Part shown: positions 35,223-46,111 of the stretch, piece by piece
How the letters are laid out: each line of letters begins with the position of its first letter
Numbering within the stretch: position 1 is the stretch's first letter
DNA from: Mesorhizobium sp.
Lineage (GTDB): Bacteria > Pseudomonadota > Alphaproteobacteria > Rhizobiales > Rhizobiaceae
Assembly (NCBI GenBank): GCA_004020365.1
Contig: SAQR01000001.1
Coordinates: 117,904-164,077 of the forward strand
Length of the DNA: 46,174 nucleotides
Direction: 5' to 3'
Position numbers and translations under genes: made by a program
The notes under the pieces: model-generated
The model's database searches: none
Seen by the model: the letters and a program-made list of their open reading frames with translations, nothing else
Told to the model about the DNA's origin: nothing

Positions 35223-36545
35223 ATGACACACATCCTGCACCGCCAGATCCACGCGAGCCTGCCCGTCGCGGCCGGCGGCAAGGGCATCGAACTCTTCGAC
35301 CGCGATGGCCGCGCCTATATCGACGCGTCAGGCGGCGCGGCGGTTTCCTGCCTCGGCCACGGCCATCCCGAGGTGACGGCCGCGCTCCACGCGCAGGCCG
35401 ACAAGCTCGCCTACGCCCACACCAGCTTCTTCACCAACGAGCCGGCCGAGACATTGGCCGACAAGCTCGTCGCCGGCGCGCCACAAGGTATCAGCCACGC
35501 CTACTTCGTGTCCGGCGGCTCCGAGGCGGTGGAGGCGGCGCTGAAAATGGCACGGCAGTTTTTCGTCGAGACCGGCAGGCCAGAGCGGCGAAACGTCATC
35601 GCCCGCCGCCAGAGCTATCACGGCAACACGCTCGGCGCTCTCGCTGCCGGGGGCAATGAGTGGCGCCGCGCCCAATTCCGCCCTTTGCTGATCGACACGC
35701 ATCACATCGACCCATGCTATGCCTACCGCTATCAGGAAGCCGGTGAGAGCGAGGCGGCCTACGGACTGCGCGCCGCCCAGGCGCTCGAGGATAAAATTCT
35801 CGAACTCGGTCCGGACACTGTCATGGCCTTCGTCGCAGAACCTGTGGTCGGCGCGACAGCAGGAGCTGTGCCCGCGGTTCCCGGCTATTTCAGACGCGTC
35901 CGCGAAATCTGCGACCGCTACGGTGTGCTCCTCATCCTCGACGAGGTGATGTGCGGCATGGGCCGCACCGGCACGCTGCACGCCTGCGAGCAGGACGGCG
36001 TCGCGCCCGACCTGATGACAATCGCCAAAGGGCTCGGTGGCGGCTACCAACCCATCGGTGCGGTGCTGCTTTCGCGCCGCATCTTCGACGCTTTCGCCGA
36101 AGGCTCCGGCTTCTTCCAGCACGGCCACACCTATATGTGCCATCCGATGGCCTGCGCGGCGGCGCTCGCCGTCCAGGAGGTGATCGCTCGCGACGATCTG
36201 CTCGCCAATGTCCGGGCGATGGGAGAGCATCTTTCGCGGCGATTGGGCGAACGGTTCGGCAACCATGCCCATATCGGCGATATTCGCGGGCGTGGCCTTT
36301 TCATGGGTGTAGAGCTGGTCGAGGATCGCACGACCAAGGCGCCCTTCGACCCGGAGCGAAAGCTCAATGCGAAGATCAAGCGCGAGGCGATGGCGCGCGG
36401 ACTGCTGGTTTATCCCGCAGGGGGAACGATCGACGGCGTGCGCGGCGATCATGTACTGCTGGCGCCGCCGTTCATCATAGACGCCGCGGCAATCGATGCG
36501 GTTGTTGAACGGCTCGGCGACGCGATAGACGCTGCGGTGGCATAG
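35223..36545 (+). CDS. Class III (PLP) aminotransferase, aspartate aminotransferase family
   Basis: This 440-residue PLP enzyme carries the class III signature LLILDEVMCGMGRTGTLHACEQDGV, the PLP lysine Lys269 in TIAKGLGGGYQPIGA, the cofactor phosphate loop SGGSEAVEAALKMAR, and the C-terminal GDHVLLAPPFII. Class III enzymes often use omega-amino groups (beta-alanine, GABA, diamines, beta-amino acids). The ATG at 35223 follows GGGGAAGG; a longer frame upstream runs back through the divergent BKACE gene and is rejected. Only 10 nt separate its stop from the convergent RpiR-type gene. Together with BKACE and the TRAP transporter it suggests uptake and breakdown of an amino-substituted acid. Confidence 0.93.
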   Translation: MTHILHRQIHASLPVAAGGKGIELFDRDGRAYIDASGGAAVSCLGHGHPEVTAALHAQADKLAYAHTSFFTNEPAETLADKLVAGAPQGISHAYFVSGGSEAVEAALKMARQFFVETGRPERRNVIARRQSYHGNTLGALAAGGNEWRRAQFRPLLIDTHHIDPCYAYRYQEAGESEAAYGLRAAQALEDKILELGPDTVMAFVAEPVVGATAGAVPAVPGYFRRVREICDRYGVLLILDEVMCGMGRTGTLHACEQDGVAPDLMTIAKGLGGGYQPIGAVLLSRRIFDAFAEGSGFFQHGHTYMCHPMACAAALAVQEVIARDDLLANVRAMGEHLSRRLGERFGNHAHIGDIRGRGLFMGVELVEDRTTKAPFDPERKLNAKIKREAMARGLLVYPAGGTIDGVRGDHVLLAPPFIIDAAAIDAVVERLGDAIDAAVA

Positions 36546-36555
36546 CCAGCGGCCT

Positions 36556-37440
36556 TCATTCCGGCAGATAGGCACCGAATGCCTGTAACTCCAGTTCCGT
36601 CTCCCTGACGCGAGCCGCGGCGGCCGGCCCGCTGCGCGCCAGCATCGTTGCGGCCAGCGCTTCCACGATAGCCATGGCTGCGGCTACCGATGGGAAGAAG
36701 GACGGGCTGTCGGTAGAGAATCGCAAGACAACCTTCGCGTGCCGCGCGATCGGAGCGGCCATGCTGTCGACGATCGCGACAATCGGAACGCTGTGTCGTT
36801 GCGCAGCCTCCACCACCGGTCCGAGTTCACGCGAATAGGGCGAAAAGCCGATCGCGACGACCGCTTCCTTCTTGCCAAGCGCTGCGAGTTCCGCCTCGAT
36901 CGCACCGCCGTCGCCGCCGAGCAGCGTGATCTCGCGCCGAAACATCCGGCAGAGATAGACGAGCGCGTGGGCGGGCGCGCGGCAGCTTCGGAACCCGGCG
37001 ACACGTATGCGCTGAGCCTTCTCCAGTATCGCGCAGGCTTTTGCGATTTCTTCGCTGCCGTTGACGGCTTCGGCCGCCGCCAGATTGGCCACCGTCGTCC
37101 TCAGCGATTCGGCGAAGATCGCCTCCGACCGGCGCCTGACAAGCGCATCGGCCCTTGCCGCGAAAGGCGCCTTGCCGGAGCGCAGCCGATCCTCGAACGG
37201 CTTGCGCAGCGCCGCCCAGTCGCCGAAGCCCAGCCGCCGCGCCAGTCGCACGAAGGTCGTCGGTGTCACCTCTGATCGCGAGGCCAGCACCCGCATGGAA
37301 ACCAGCGCCACCTCGTCGGGATGATCGACCAGGAAGCGCGCCGCCTTGCGCAGTTCCGAGCTCAATTCGGGGAGTTCGGTCAAAATGCGCGCCAGAAGCG
37401 CGTCGAAACCCATCTCCCGACTATTCATTGTAACAAGCAT
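36556..37440 (-). CDS. RpiR-family transcriptional regulator
   Basis: This regulator of about 294 residues has an N-terminal HTH_6 domain (about 10-85, SSELRKAARFLVDHPDEVALVS then VTPTTFVRLARRLGF) and a C-terminal SIS domain (about 130-260, IRVAGFRSCRAPAHALVYLC and AVVAIGFSPYSRELGPVVEAA). SIS domains usually bind phosphosugars, but in RpiR proteins beside amino-acid genes the effector may differ. The start is ATG 37440 (AAGGGAA just upstream) or ATG 37428. It is divergent from the TRAP transporter operon and convergent with the aminotransferase, so it is the probable local regulator. Confidence 0.92.
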   Translation of the reverse strand: MLVTMNSREMGFDALLARILTELPELSSELRKAARFLVDHPDEVALVSMRVLASRSEVTPTTFVRLARRLGFGDWAALRKPFEDRLRSGKAPFAARADALVRRRSEAIFAESLRTTVANLAAAEAVNGSEEIAKACAILEKAQRIRVAGFRSCRAPAHALVYLCRMFRREITLLGGDGGAIEAELAALGKKEAVVAIGFSPYSRELGPVVEAAQRHSVPIVAIVDSMAAPIARHAKVVLRFSTDSPSFFPSVAAAMAIVEALAATMLARSGPAAAARVRETELELQAFGAYLPE

Positions 37441-37545
37441 TTCCCTTGATTGATAAAGCGCAACAATCGTAGCATGCATCGACGTGCCTTGACACCAAAA
37501 CACCGGACGGCAGCGACGGCACGCAAAGTACCAAGGGAGAACCAG

Positions 37546-38529
37546 ATGAAACATGCCCGGACTGCACGCCTCGGAGCGCAGATCGCCGCCTTGTCGGCGG
37601 CGCTGCTGTTTTCGGCCAGCGCAATGGCGCAGCAGAATTTCGTTACCATCGGGACCGGTGGCGTCACCGGCGTCTACTATGCCGCCGGCGGCGCTATCTG
37701 CCGGTTGCTCAACAAGGATCGCAAGACACACGGCATCCGCTGCTCGGTCGAATCGACCGGCGGATCGGCATTCAACGTGAACACGATCAAGGAAGGCGAG
37801 CTCGACTTCGGCATGGCCCAGTCGGACGTCCAGTACAACGCCTACAAGGGGCTGGAATCGTTCAAGGACGGAGGTCCCCATACCGACCTGCGCGCGGTTT
37901 TCTCGATCCATCCGGAGCCGTTCACTGTGCTGGCGCATCCCAATGCCGGCGTGACGAAGTTCGAGGATTTCAAGGGCAAGCGTTTCAACGTCGGCAACCC
38001 CGGTTCCGGGACGCGCGCCTCCATGGAGCGTCTGCTCAGCGCGATGGGCTGGACGTTGGCCGATTTTTCGCTCGCATCGGAGTTGAAGGCTGACGAGCAC
38101 GGCCCGGCGCTCTGCGACGGCAAAATCGACGGGTTCTTCTACGGCGTCGGCCATCCTTCAGCCAACATCCAGGATCCGACGACCACCTGCGGCGCCAAGC
38201 TGGTGCCGTTGACTGGAGAAGTCGTGGACAAGCTGGTCGCAGAAAATCCCTACTACGCCAAGGCGGTGATCCCGGGCGGGCTCTACGCCAACAATCCCAA
38301 CGATACCGAGACTTTCGGCGTGCTCGCCACGCTGGTCACTTCGGCCAAGGTTCCCGATGAGAGCGTCTATCAACTGACGAGGGCGGTGTTCGAGAACTTC
38401 GACGAGTTCAAGTCGCTGCATCCGGCCTTCGCCAATCTCGATCCCGCCAAGATGGTTGCGGAAGGAAATTCCGCGCCGTTGCATCCGGGCGCTGAAAAAT
38501 ACTTCAAGGAGAAGGGCTGGTTGAAGTAG
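37546..38529 (+). CDS. TAXI-family TRAP transporter solute-binding protein
   Basis: This 327-residue periplasmic binding protein has a signal peptide (cleavage likely after Ala28, SAMA|QQ). The TAXI signature region follows: [25 protein letters not shown] (about 31-55), [26 protein letters not shown], and [10 protein letters not shown]. It captures a substrate, probably a carboxylate or amino acid, for the fused TRAP permease encoded 72 nt downstream. AAGGGAGA precedes the ATG. A stem-loop lies between it and the permease gene, as is common where the binding protein must be made in excess. Confidence 0.95.
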   Translation: MKHARTARLGAQIAALSAALLFSASAMAQQNFVTIGTGGVTGVYYAAGGAICRLLNKDRKTHGIRCSVESTGGSAFNVNTIKEGELDFGMAQSDVQYNAYKGLESFKDGGPHTDLRAVFSIHPEPFTVLAHPNAGVTKFEDFKGKRFNVGNPGSGTRASMERLLSAMGWTLADFSLASELKADEHGPALCDGKIDGFFYGVGHPSANIQDPTTTCGAKLVPLTGEVVDKLVAENPYYAKAVIPGGLYANNPNDTETFGVLATLVTSAKVPDESVYQLTRAVFENFDEFKSLHPAFANLDPAKMVAEGNSAPLHPGAEKYFKEKGWLK

Positions 38530-38550
38530 GCTTCGTGACCTGACGACGGT

Positions 38551-38575
38551 CCGGCGGGTCCAGCTGATCCGCCGG
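38551..38575 (+). other. Intercistronic stem-loop between binding protein and permease genes
   Basis: ccggcgggtc (38551-38560) can pair with gatccgccgg (38566-38575) over 10 bp (one G-U) with a 5-nt loop. No T-run follows. Such hairpins usually protect the upstream binding-protein mRNA from 3' decay and lower permease expression. That role is inferred from position. Confidence 0.6.
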
Positions 38576-38601
38576 GGCCATCTGCAACAGGAGACGACGT
38601 C

Positions 38602-41205
<2,604 letters not shown>

Positions 41206-41228
41206 GTCTGGGAGCGGTTGACAACAGC

Positions 41229-41233
41229 TGGTG
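41229..41233. repeat. Target-site duplication, left copy (TGGTG)
   Basis: TGGTG lies immediately outside the left terminal inverted repeat and is repeated exactly at 46086-46090 outside the right one. A 5-bp duplication is the hallmark of Tn3-family transposition. Confidence 0.85.
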
Positions 41234-41271
41234 GGGGTCGATTCCGGTAGGGGGCGAATGACACCCCAAGC
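41234..41271 (+). repeat. Left terminal inverted repeat (Tn3 type, 38 bp)
   Basis: It begins ggggtcgattccggta and ends near gacaccccaagc, and matches the reverse complement of 46048-46085 at 31 of 38 positions without gaps. The outward end is GGGG, as in Tn3, Tn21 and Tn1721 repeats (from memory). The remaining leader to the LuxR-type gene (41272-41494) has a possible -10 tatact at 41431-41436 and no gene. Confidence 0.85.
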
Positions 41272-41494
41272 GCCATGGCAACGTTCACACGACGGGATTG
41301 GCCGGTTTCCGCCATACAACGGTGATTGGACAGGCACCTAGTAGACGGCATCGATTTATTGCTGTCGTCCGGGACGTTCCCATTCAGAGCGCTTTTAAGT
41401 GCATTCCGAGTCATTCGCGTTCGTGCATGCTATACTTCACCCTAGCTCCAAAGCAGCCATTGATGGCTAGGATTTCTGTTCGTCTCCGGAACCA

Positions 41495-43174
41495 ATGCCG
41501 ATGGGCAGGTCAGATCGACAGCAATTCAACAGCGGGTCCTTGGACGAGACGGATCAGCTCGTCCTCGGTCGTAAGGCTTACGAAGAAAGGGCGTGGGACG
41601 ACGCCTATCGGTTCCTCTCGCACGCCGATGAAGCGGCTCCGCTCGCAGTGGACGATCTCGAACGGCTGGCAATGTCGGCCTATTTGACCGGGCGCGACGA
41701 GGAGTACCTGCGGGTGCTGGAGCGAACCCATCGTGCATATCTCGACGCTGGCAAGTGTCATCGCGCCGCCCGTTGCGCCTTCTGGCTTGGCCTGCGCCTT
41801 GTCTTTCGCGGGGAGACGGCTCAGGCGGCCGGCTGGTTTGGGCGGGCGCATCGGCTGCTCGAACGCGAGCCAGATGATTGTGCCGAACAGGGTTACCTGA
41901 TGCTGCCCCACGTCGAACAGCATCTTGCTTCGGGCGACCTTGAAGCGGCCTACGCTGCGGCGAGCGGCGCAGTCGAGATTGGCGAGCGCTTTGCGGACGC
42001 GGATCTGGTGGCCTGTGCACGGCACTTGCAGGGCCGTGTTCTGTTGCGCCAGCGGCGAACCGCGGAAGGTTTCGCGCTCCTCGACGAGGCGATGGTTTCG
42101 GTGACGGCCGGCGAATTGTCGCCGCTGCTTACCGGCTTGATCTACTGCAGCGTGATCGAAGCGTGTCAGCAAGTCCATGCTCTGGGCCGCGCACGCGAAT
42201 GGACCTCCGCCCTGGGGCGATGGTGCGCCGAACAGCCCCAGCTGATCAGTTTCAGCGGCACCTGCCTGATGCATCGCGCCGAGATCAAGCGGCTCAGCGG
42301 CGCATGGCAGGACGCGATCGACGAAGCGCAGCAGGCCGTGGAGCGTTTGACGCAGTCGAACAATCGGAAAGATACGGCTTGCGCGTGGTATCAGTTGGCG
42401 GAAGTACACCGCCTTCGCGGAGACTTTGACGCGGCCGAGCAGGCATATCGGAGTGCAAGCCAATATGGCTTCGAACCGCAGCCGGGCCTTGCCCTGTTGC
42501 GGTTGGCCGAAAGGCACATCGATGCGGCTGCGGCCGCAATCCGGCGCGTCATGGCGGCGACGACCGACCAAGTGAAGCGCATTCGGCTGCTGTCTGCTCA
42601 CGTCGAGATCATGCTGGCGGCTGACGACATCGAGGAAGCACGGCGTGCCTGCCACGAACTGGCGGACGTTGCAGAAAGCTACGGAACCGAACCGCTGCGC
42701 GCCCTTGCCGCCCACGCGCGGGGAGCGGTGGAAATGGCAGAAGGCGAAGCACAGGCTGCGGTGGCTTGGCTGCGCCAGGCACTCGAGGGATGGCAGCAAG
42801 TCGAAGCGCCATACGAAGCAGCGCGCGTAGGCGTCATGATAGGCCAGGCTTGCCGCGCCCTCGGTGACTACGACGGTGCGGTACTGGAGTTGGAGGCAGC
42901 CCGGACAGTGTTCCAGCAGCTCGGTGCCACGCCGGACGTTTCTCGCGTCGATAGCCTGCTTGACATGCGGCCGGTCGAAGCCCGCGGCCTCTCTGCCCGC
43001 GAACTGCAGGTTCTCCGCCTGATCGCTTCCGGTAAAACCAACAAGGAAATCGCCAACGAACTGCATTTGAGCGGGAAGACCGTGGACAGGCACGTCAGCA
43101 ATATTTTCAACAAGCTCGATGTCCCCACTCGCACCGCAGCCACCGCCTGGGCTTACGAACACCGCCTCATCTGA
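41495..43174 (+). CDS. LuxR-family regulator with TPR-like helical N-terminal region
   Basis: This 559-residue protein has about 480 residues of repeated helical pairs ([69 protein letters not shown]) that read as TPR-like repeats. A C-terminal LuxR helix-turn-helix follows (about 494-555, [43 protein letters not shown]). No P-loop ATPase of the MalT/LAL type is seen. It is the first cargo gene of the Tn3-type element. It likely controls the two genes downstream on the same strand, which start after 214 nt. The ATG at 41495 has a modest GGA site; a second in-frame ATG is at 41501. Confidence 0.88.
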   Translation: MPMGRSDRQQFNSGSLDETDQLVLGRKAYEERAWDDAYRFLSHADEAAPLAVDDLERLAMSAYLTGRDEEYLRVLERTHRAYLDAGKCHRAARCAFWLGLRLVFRGETAQAAGWFGRAHRLLEREPDDCAEQGYLMLPHVEQHLASGDLEAAYAAASGAVEIGERFADADLVACARHLQGRVLLRQRRTAEGFALLDEAMVSVTAGELSPLLTGLIYCSVIEACQQVHALGRAREWTSALGRWCAEQPQLISFSGTCLMHRAEIKRLSGAWQDAIDEAQQAVERLTQSNNRKDTACAWYQLAEVHRLRGDFDAAEQAYRSASQYGFEPQPGLALLRLAERHIDAAAAAIRRVMAATTDQVKRIRLLSAHVEIMLAADDIEEARRACHELADVAESYGTEPLRALAAHARGAVEMAEGEAQAAVAWLRQALEGWQQVEAPYEAARVGVMIGQACRALGDYDGAVLELEAARTVFQQLGATPDVSRVDSLLDMRPVEARGLSARELQVLRLIASGKTNKEIANELHLSGKTVDRHVSNIFNKLDVPTRTAATAWAYEHRLI

Positions 43175-43388
43175 TCGCGTCTGGCGTGGGTGGAATCACC
43201 CATGCATCGCCGGCGCCGATTGGGTGGTTCGCCCGAAGCGCCGCCCTCCCTTCCGCCTTAACCTAGCTTGCACCTGAAACTGACCGGTCAAGGATGCGCG
43301 GCGCCTCGGCGCGGGTCGCCCACAGATCGCGGGACGCACCCTGTGATGGCGCGCTGCAAACATACGACCACAATGAAAGGAGCAAGCG

Positions 43389-44069
43389 ATGTCAAATGCC
43401 GATACCGGGATGCGGGTCGCAGGCGCCTGGCTCGCGATCGCATCTGTTCTCCTGGGATTGGTCCTTATCGGCCACGGGCCAATCCATCCCGACCTCGCCC
43501 ATCAAATGCAGGTCATCGCCAATGGCGTCACCCTGTGGGTGGTCGTGCATTGGGCCGCCGCGGCAGCACTGTCGCTGTTCGTTGTCGCGAGCCTGATCGT
43601 GCTCACCGCGGGCTCTCGCCTGACCGAACGCTGGTGGACCCTATCCGCCTGGGCGGTGGTGCCGGTCGGCGCCCTCTGGACGATGACCACCGCCGTGGTC
43701 GAGGCTACCACCGTCGCCGATGCCGTCGCCGCCAACGATATGGCGCGATTCACGACCTGGTGGGCGTTTGCCGAAGGCAAAGCGAACGGCTTTATGTTCC
43801 TGTGTCTGGCGGTTGCCGTGATCGCCGGCAATGAGGCGCTGAGCCGGCAACAGGTAACGCCGACTTGGACGTCACTGGTCGGAGTTGTGGCCGGGCTTGC
43901 TGCCTTTGTCGGCTGGCCGTTGGGCATGTGGTTCGGCATCGGGCTGGGCAGCCTCGTCTGGGTTGCGTCGTCTTTCGTAATGGCCCTTTGGACGTTGTGG
44001 TTCGGATTGGGGCTCGCGCGAGCCGAGATCGGTGTGTCAACCGCTCGCAGCGCGCGCTCCAGCACGTGA
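43389..44069 (+). CDS. Integral membrane protein of unknown function
   Basis: This 226-residue protein has about six hydrophobic segments (near residues 10-28, 48-70, 82-105, 130-148, 160-178 and 185-205) and short polar loops, so it sits in the inner membrane. It has no motif I can name; loops carry GHGPIHPDLAHQMQ and TTWWAFAEGKANGF. AAAGGAG lies about 7 nt before the ATG, a strong site. It lies between the LuxR-type gene and the hydrolase-methyltransferase fusion gene, 65 nt before the latter, and is probably co-transcribed with it. It is cargo of the Tn3-type element. A DUF4386-like or transport role is possible but unsupported. Confidence 0.75.
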   Translation: MSNADTGMRVAGAWLAIASVLLGLVLIGHGPIHPDLAHQMQVIANGVTLWVVVHWAAAAALSLFVVASLIVLTAGSRLTERWWTLSAWAVVPVGALWTMTTAVVEATTVADAVAANDMARFTTWWAFAEGKANGFMFLCLAVAVIAGNEALSRQQVTPTWTSLVGVVAGLAAFVGWPLGMWFGIGLGSLVWVASSFVMALWTLWFGLGLARAEIGVSTARSARSST

Positions 44070-44134
44070 GCAATCCAAGAGGCCAGGGCGCACGTGCAAG
44101 ACGAAATCGTCCTGTCAGCATTAGGGAGGCCATG

Positions 44135-45883
44135 ATGACTCACGTTGAAGGTTACACCGCCACCCCGGCGGCAATTGAATCGAACCGCATACCCGGAGAA
44201 GCTGCCCGCAAGCGGCTGCTCACCGGGCTGCCGATCGCCGAACGGCGGCTCGAATTGGCCGGCATCTCGACCGAGCTGCTGGAAGGCGGCGCTGGATCAC
44301 CGATCGTGCTGTTGCACGGCCCAGGAGAACATGCAGCAAAGTGGCTGAGAATTCTCCCGGACCTTGTGAGAACACATCACGTGATCGCGCCGGATCTGCC
44401 GGGCCATGGCGCGTCTGGGACGATCGAGGGTCCGGTCCATCCTGATCGTGTTCTCGCGTGGCTTGGCGAACTCATCGAATGCACCTGCCCGACACCGCCC
44501 ATTCTTGTCGGCCAAATTCTCGGCGCCGCAATTGCCGCTCGCTTTGCCGCCAAGCACGTTAACAAGCTCCGCTGCCTGGTGCTGTCGGATGCGCTCGGCC
44601 TCGCGCCGTTTCAGCCGGCGCCTGAATTTGGCGCGGCCCTCACCGCGTTCATCACGGAGCCAAGTCAGGAAAACCATGATCGCCTCTGGCAGCAGTGCGC
44701 CTTCGACCTCGACGCGCTGCGCGATCATATGGGCGAGAGCTGGGAGCGGCTGCGAGCCTACAATCTCAACCGCGCGCAGGCGCCGGAGTTGAAGCCGACC
44801 CAGAAAAGTCTGATGGAGCAGTTCGGATTTCCCGCAATCCCATCAGAGGAACTGGCGCGCATCAGAATTCCGACCTTCCTCATCTGGGGGCGGCACGATC
44901 TTGCCAACCCATTGCCTGTCGCGGAAGCAGCGAGCGTCCGGCTTGGGTGGCCGCTCCACGTTATCGACGGCGCAGCCGATGATCCGCCGATTGAGCAGCC
45001 TGCCGCATTTATAAAAGTGCTGCGCGCTGCGCTTAGCGAGGCCGAATTCGCGGCTCCTCAGGCGCTGCCGGACACACGTGAGGCTTGGGACCGAATTGCC
45101 TCGGGTTACGATCGGACGAATACCGAAACACAGATGTGGCTTGGCAATGAGAGCCTGGTCAGGGCAGGACTCCGCCCGGGTATGCGCCTTCTTGACGTTG
45201 CATCCGGCAGCGGCGCGCTCAGTATCCCGGCAGCTCGGATCGGTGCCGAGGTGGTCGCCGTCGACCAGTCGCCCGTCATGCTCCGCCTGCTGCGAGAGCG
45301 CGTCAGCCGGGAAAGCCTGAAAATCGATACCCGCGTAATGGACGGGCATGCGCTCGCCTTTGACGACGGCAGCTTCGATGTGGCGGGATCTCAGTTTGGG
45401 GTCATGCTCTTTCCCGACATGCCGAGGGGCATTCGGGAGATGGCGCGGGTTGTCAAACCTGGAGGGCGGGTGCTGGTCAATGCCTATGGCGACCCGCATC
45501 GAATTGACTTCCTCGCTTTCTTGGTTGGGGCTGTTCAATCGGTACGCCCGGAGTTTAATGGTCCGCCAATGGACCCGCCGCCACTGCCGTTTCAGCTCAG
45601 CGATCCGGAGCGGCTTGCCCGCGAACTGGCGAAGGCCGGACTGAAGGACGTCAATGTCGAGACGATCACCGAGAGCACGGCGTTCAAGTCAGGTGCTGAG
45701 CTATGGGATTGGATCGTGTGGAGCAATCCAATTGTCGAGGAAGTGCTTGGCAGCCTCGCGTTGAGCGAAGGCGAGCGCGGAGTCATTCGCCAGACGCTCG
45801 ATCGCATGGTGCGCGACCGGGCCGGCGATGACGGCTCGGCCATCCTGAGAAACCCCGTCAATATTGGCATCGGGACCAAGTGA
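44135..45883 (+). CDS. Fusion of a catalytically altered alpha/beta-hydrolase domain and a SAM methyltransferase
   Basis: This 582-residue protein has an alpha/beta-hydrolase fold at about 35-305 (VLLHGPGEHAAKW oxyanion loop, APDLPGHGASG, LIWGRHDLANPLPVA with Asp255). A class I methyltransferase occupies about 315-580, with motif I MRLLDVASGSGALSIPA from residue 350 and VAVDQSP. In the hydrolase half the nucleophile elbow reads GQILG, so the expected Ser is Ile128. The usual GHDPP histidine is Asp282 (GAADDPP). Two of three triad residues are thus gone while the fold and acid remain, suggesting a pseudo-hydrolase that binds the substrate or supports the methyltransferase. GGAGG sits 5 nt before ATG 44135. 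It is last in the transposon cargo. Confidence 0.85.
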   Translation: MTHVEGYTATPAAIESNRIPGEAARKRLLTGLPIAERRLELAGISTELLEGGAGSPIVLLHGPGEHAAKWLRILPDLVRTHHVIAPDLPGHGASGTIEGPVHPDRVLAWLGELIECTCPTPPILVGQILGAAIAARFAAKHVNKLRCLVLSDALGLAPFQPAPEFGAALTAFITEPSQENHDRLWQQCAFDLDALRDHMGESWERLRAYNLNRAQAPELKPTQKSLMEQFGFPAIPSEELARIRIPTFLIWGRHDLANPLPVAEAASVRLGWPLHVIDGAADDPPIEQPAAFIKVLRAALSEAEFAAPQALPDTREAWDRIASGYDRTNTETQMWLGNESLVRAGLRPGMRLLDVASGSGALSIPAARIGAEVVAVDQSPVMLRLLRERVSRESLKIDTRVMDGHALAFDDGSFDVAGSQFGVMLFPDMPRGIREMARVVKPGGRVLVNAYGDPHRIDFLAFLVGAVQSVRPEFNGPPMDPPPLPFQLSDPERLARELAKAGLKDVNVETITESTAFKSGAELWDWIVWSNPIVEEVLGSLALSEGERGVIRQTLDRMVRDRAGDDGSAILRNPVNIGIGTK

Positions 45884-45900
45884 CCGCGCGGCCATTGATG

Positions 45901-46053
45901 GCGCGACGCTCGCGCCTCGGCCACGCCGTCGCGGAACGACGGAACGAGGGATACGATGTACCGCCTGACCTTCTGGGGCACATCTCGCCGCTGGCCTAGG
46001 CGCACATTTTACTGACTGGCGAATATCTGTGGCCGAAGGAGCAGAACGCTTAG
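45901..46053 (+). pseudogene. Remnant of Tn3-family transposase C-terminus
   Basis: This frame reads GYDVPPDLLGHISPLA, a TAG stop (45997-45999), then AHILLTGEYLWPKEQNA and a stop at 46051-46053. It resembles the end of Tn3-type TnpA as I remember it (LLxHxSPLGWEHINLTGDYxW). The internal TAG replaces the usual Trp codon (TGG to TAG). Only about 50 codons remain; the rest of tnpA is missing. The final stop lies inside the inner edge of the right terminal repeat, as is usual for tnpA in this family. Confidence 0.75.
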
Positions 46054-46085
46054 AGTGTCATTTCCCCCCCACCGAAACCGACCCC
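46048..46085 (-). repeat. Right terminal inverted repeat (Tn3 type, 38 bp)
   Basis: Read on the minus strand it begins ggggtcggtttcggtg and ends near gacactctaagc. It matches the left repeat at 31/38 positions. The inner TAAG is a usual Tn3-family inner end. Confidence 0.85.
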
Positions 46086-46090
46086 TGGTG
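46086..46090. repeat. Target-site duplication, right copy (TGGTG)
   Basis: Exact copy of the 5 bp at 41229-41233, immediately outside the right terminal repeat. Confidence 0.85.
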
Positions 46091-46111
46091 GGAAGCGCCG
46101 GAAAAAACTCC

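Larger units (their letters stand above)
41234..46085. mobile_element. Non-autonomous Tn3-family transposon with passenger genes
   Basis: This 4,852-bp element is bounded by 38-bp inverted repeats (31/38 identical) that begin GGGGTC at the outer ends and end near AAG inside, the form of Tn3-family termini. A perfect 5-bp direct repeat TGGTG flanks it. Inside are a LuxR-type regulator, a membrane protein and a hydrolase-methyltransferase fusion, all on the plus strand. A remnant of the transposase C-terminus, with a stop codon in it, abuts the right repeat. No complete transposase or resolvase is present, so movement would need a transposase in trans. The intact target duplication suggests insertion here by transposition and not by later recombination. 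Confidence 0.85.

Noticed and set aside
37429-38154. Extension of the RpiR frame up to 38154
   Set aside because: It crosses the divergent TAXI gene; the RpiR domain begins near 37440.
41510-43162. Reverse-strand 550-codon frame opposite the LuxR-type gene
   Set aside because: The plus frame has a clear LuxR helix-turn-helix; the reverse has none.
41495-43174. MalT/LAL-type ATPase regulator
   Set aside because: No Walker A or B motif is visible; the N-terminal region is helical repeats only.
43865-44134. Upstream extension of the fusion gene
   Set aside because: It overlaps the membrane protein gene; a strong GGAGG site marks ATG 44135.
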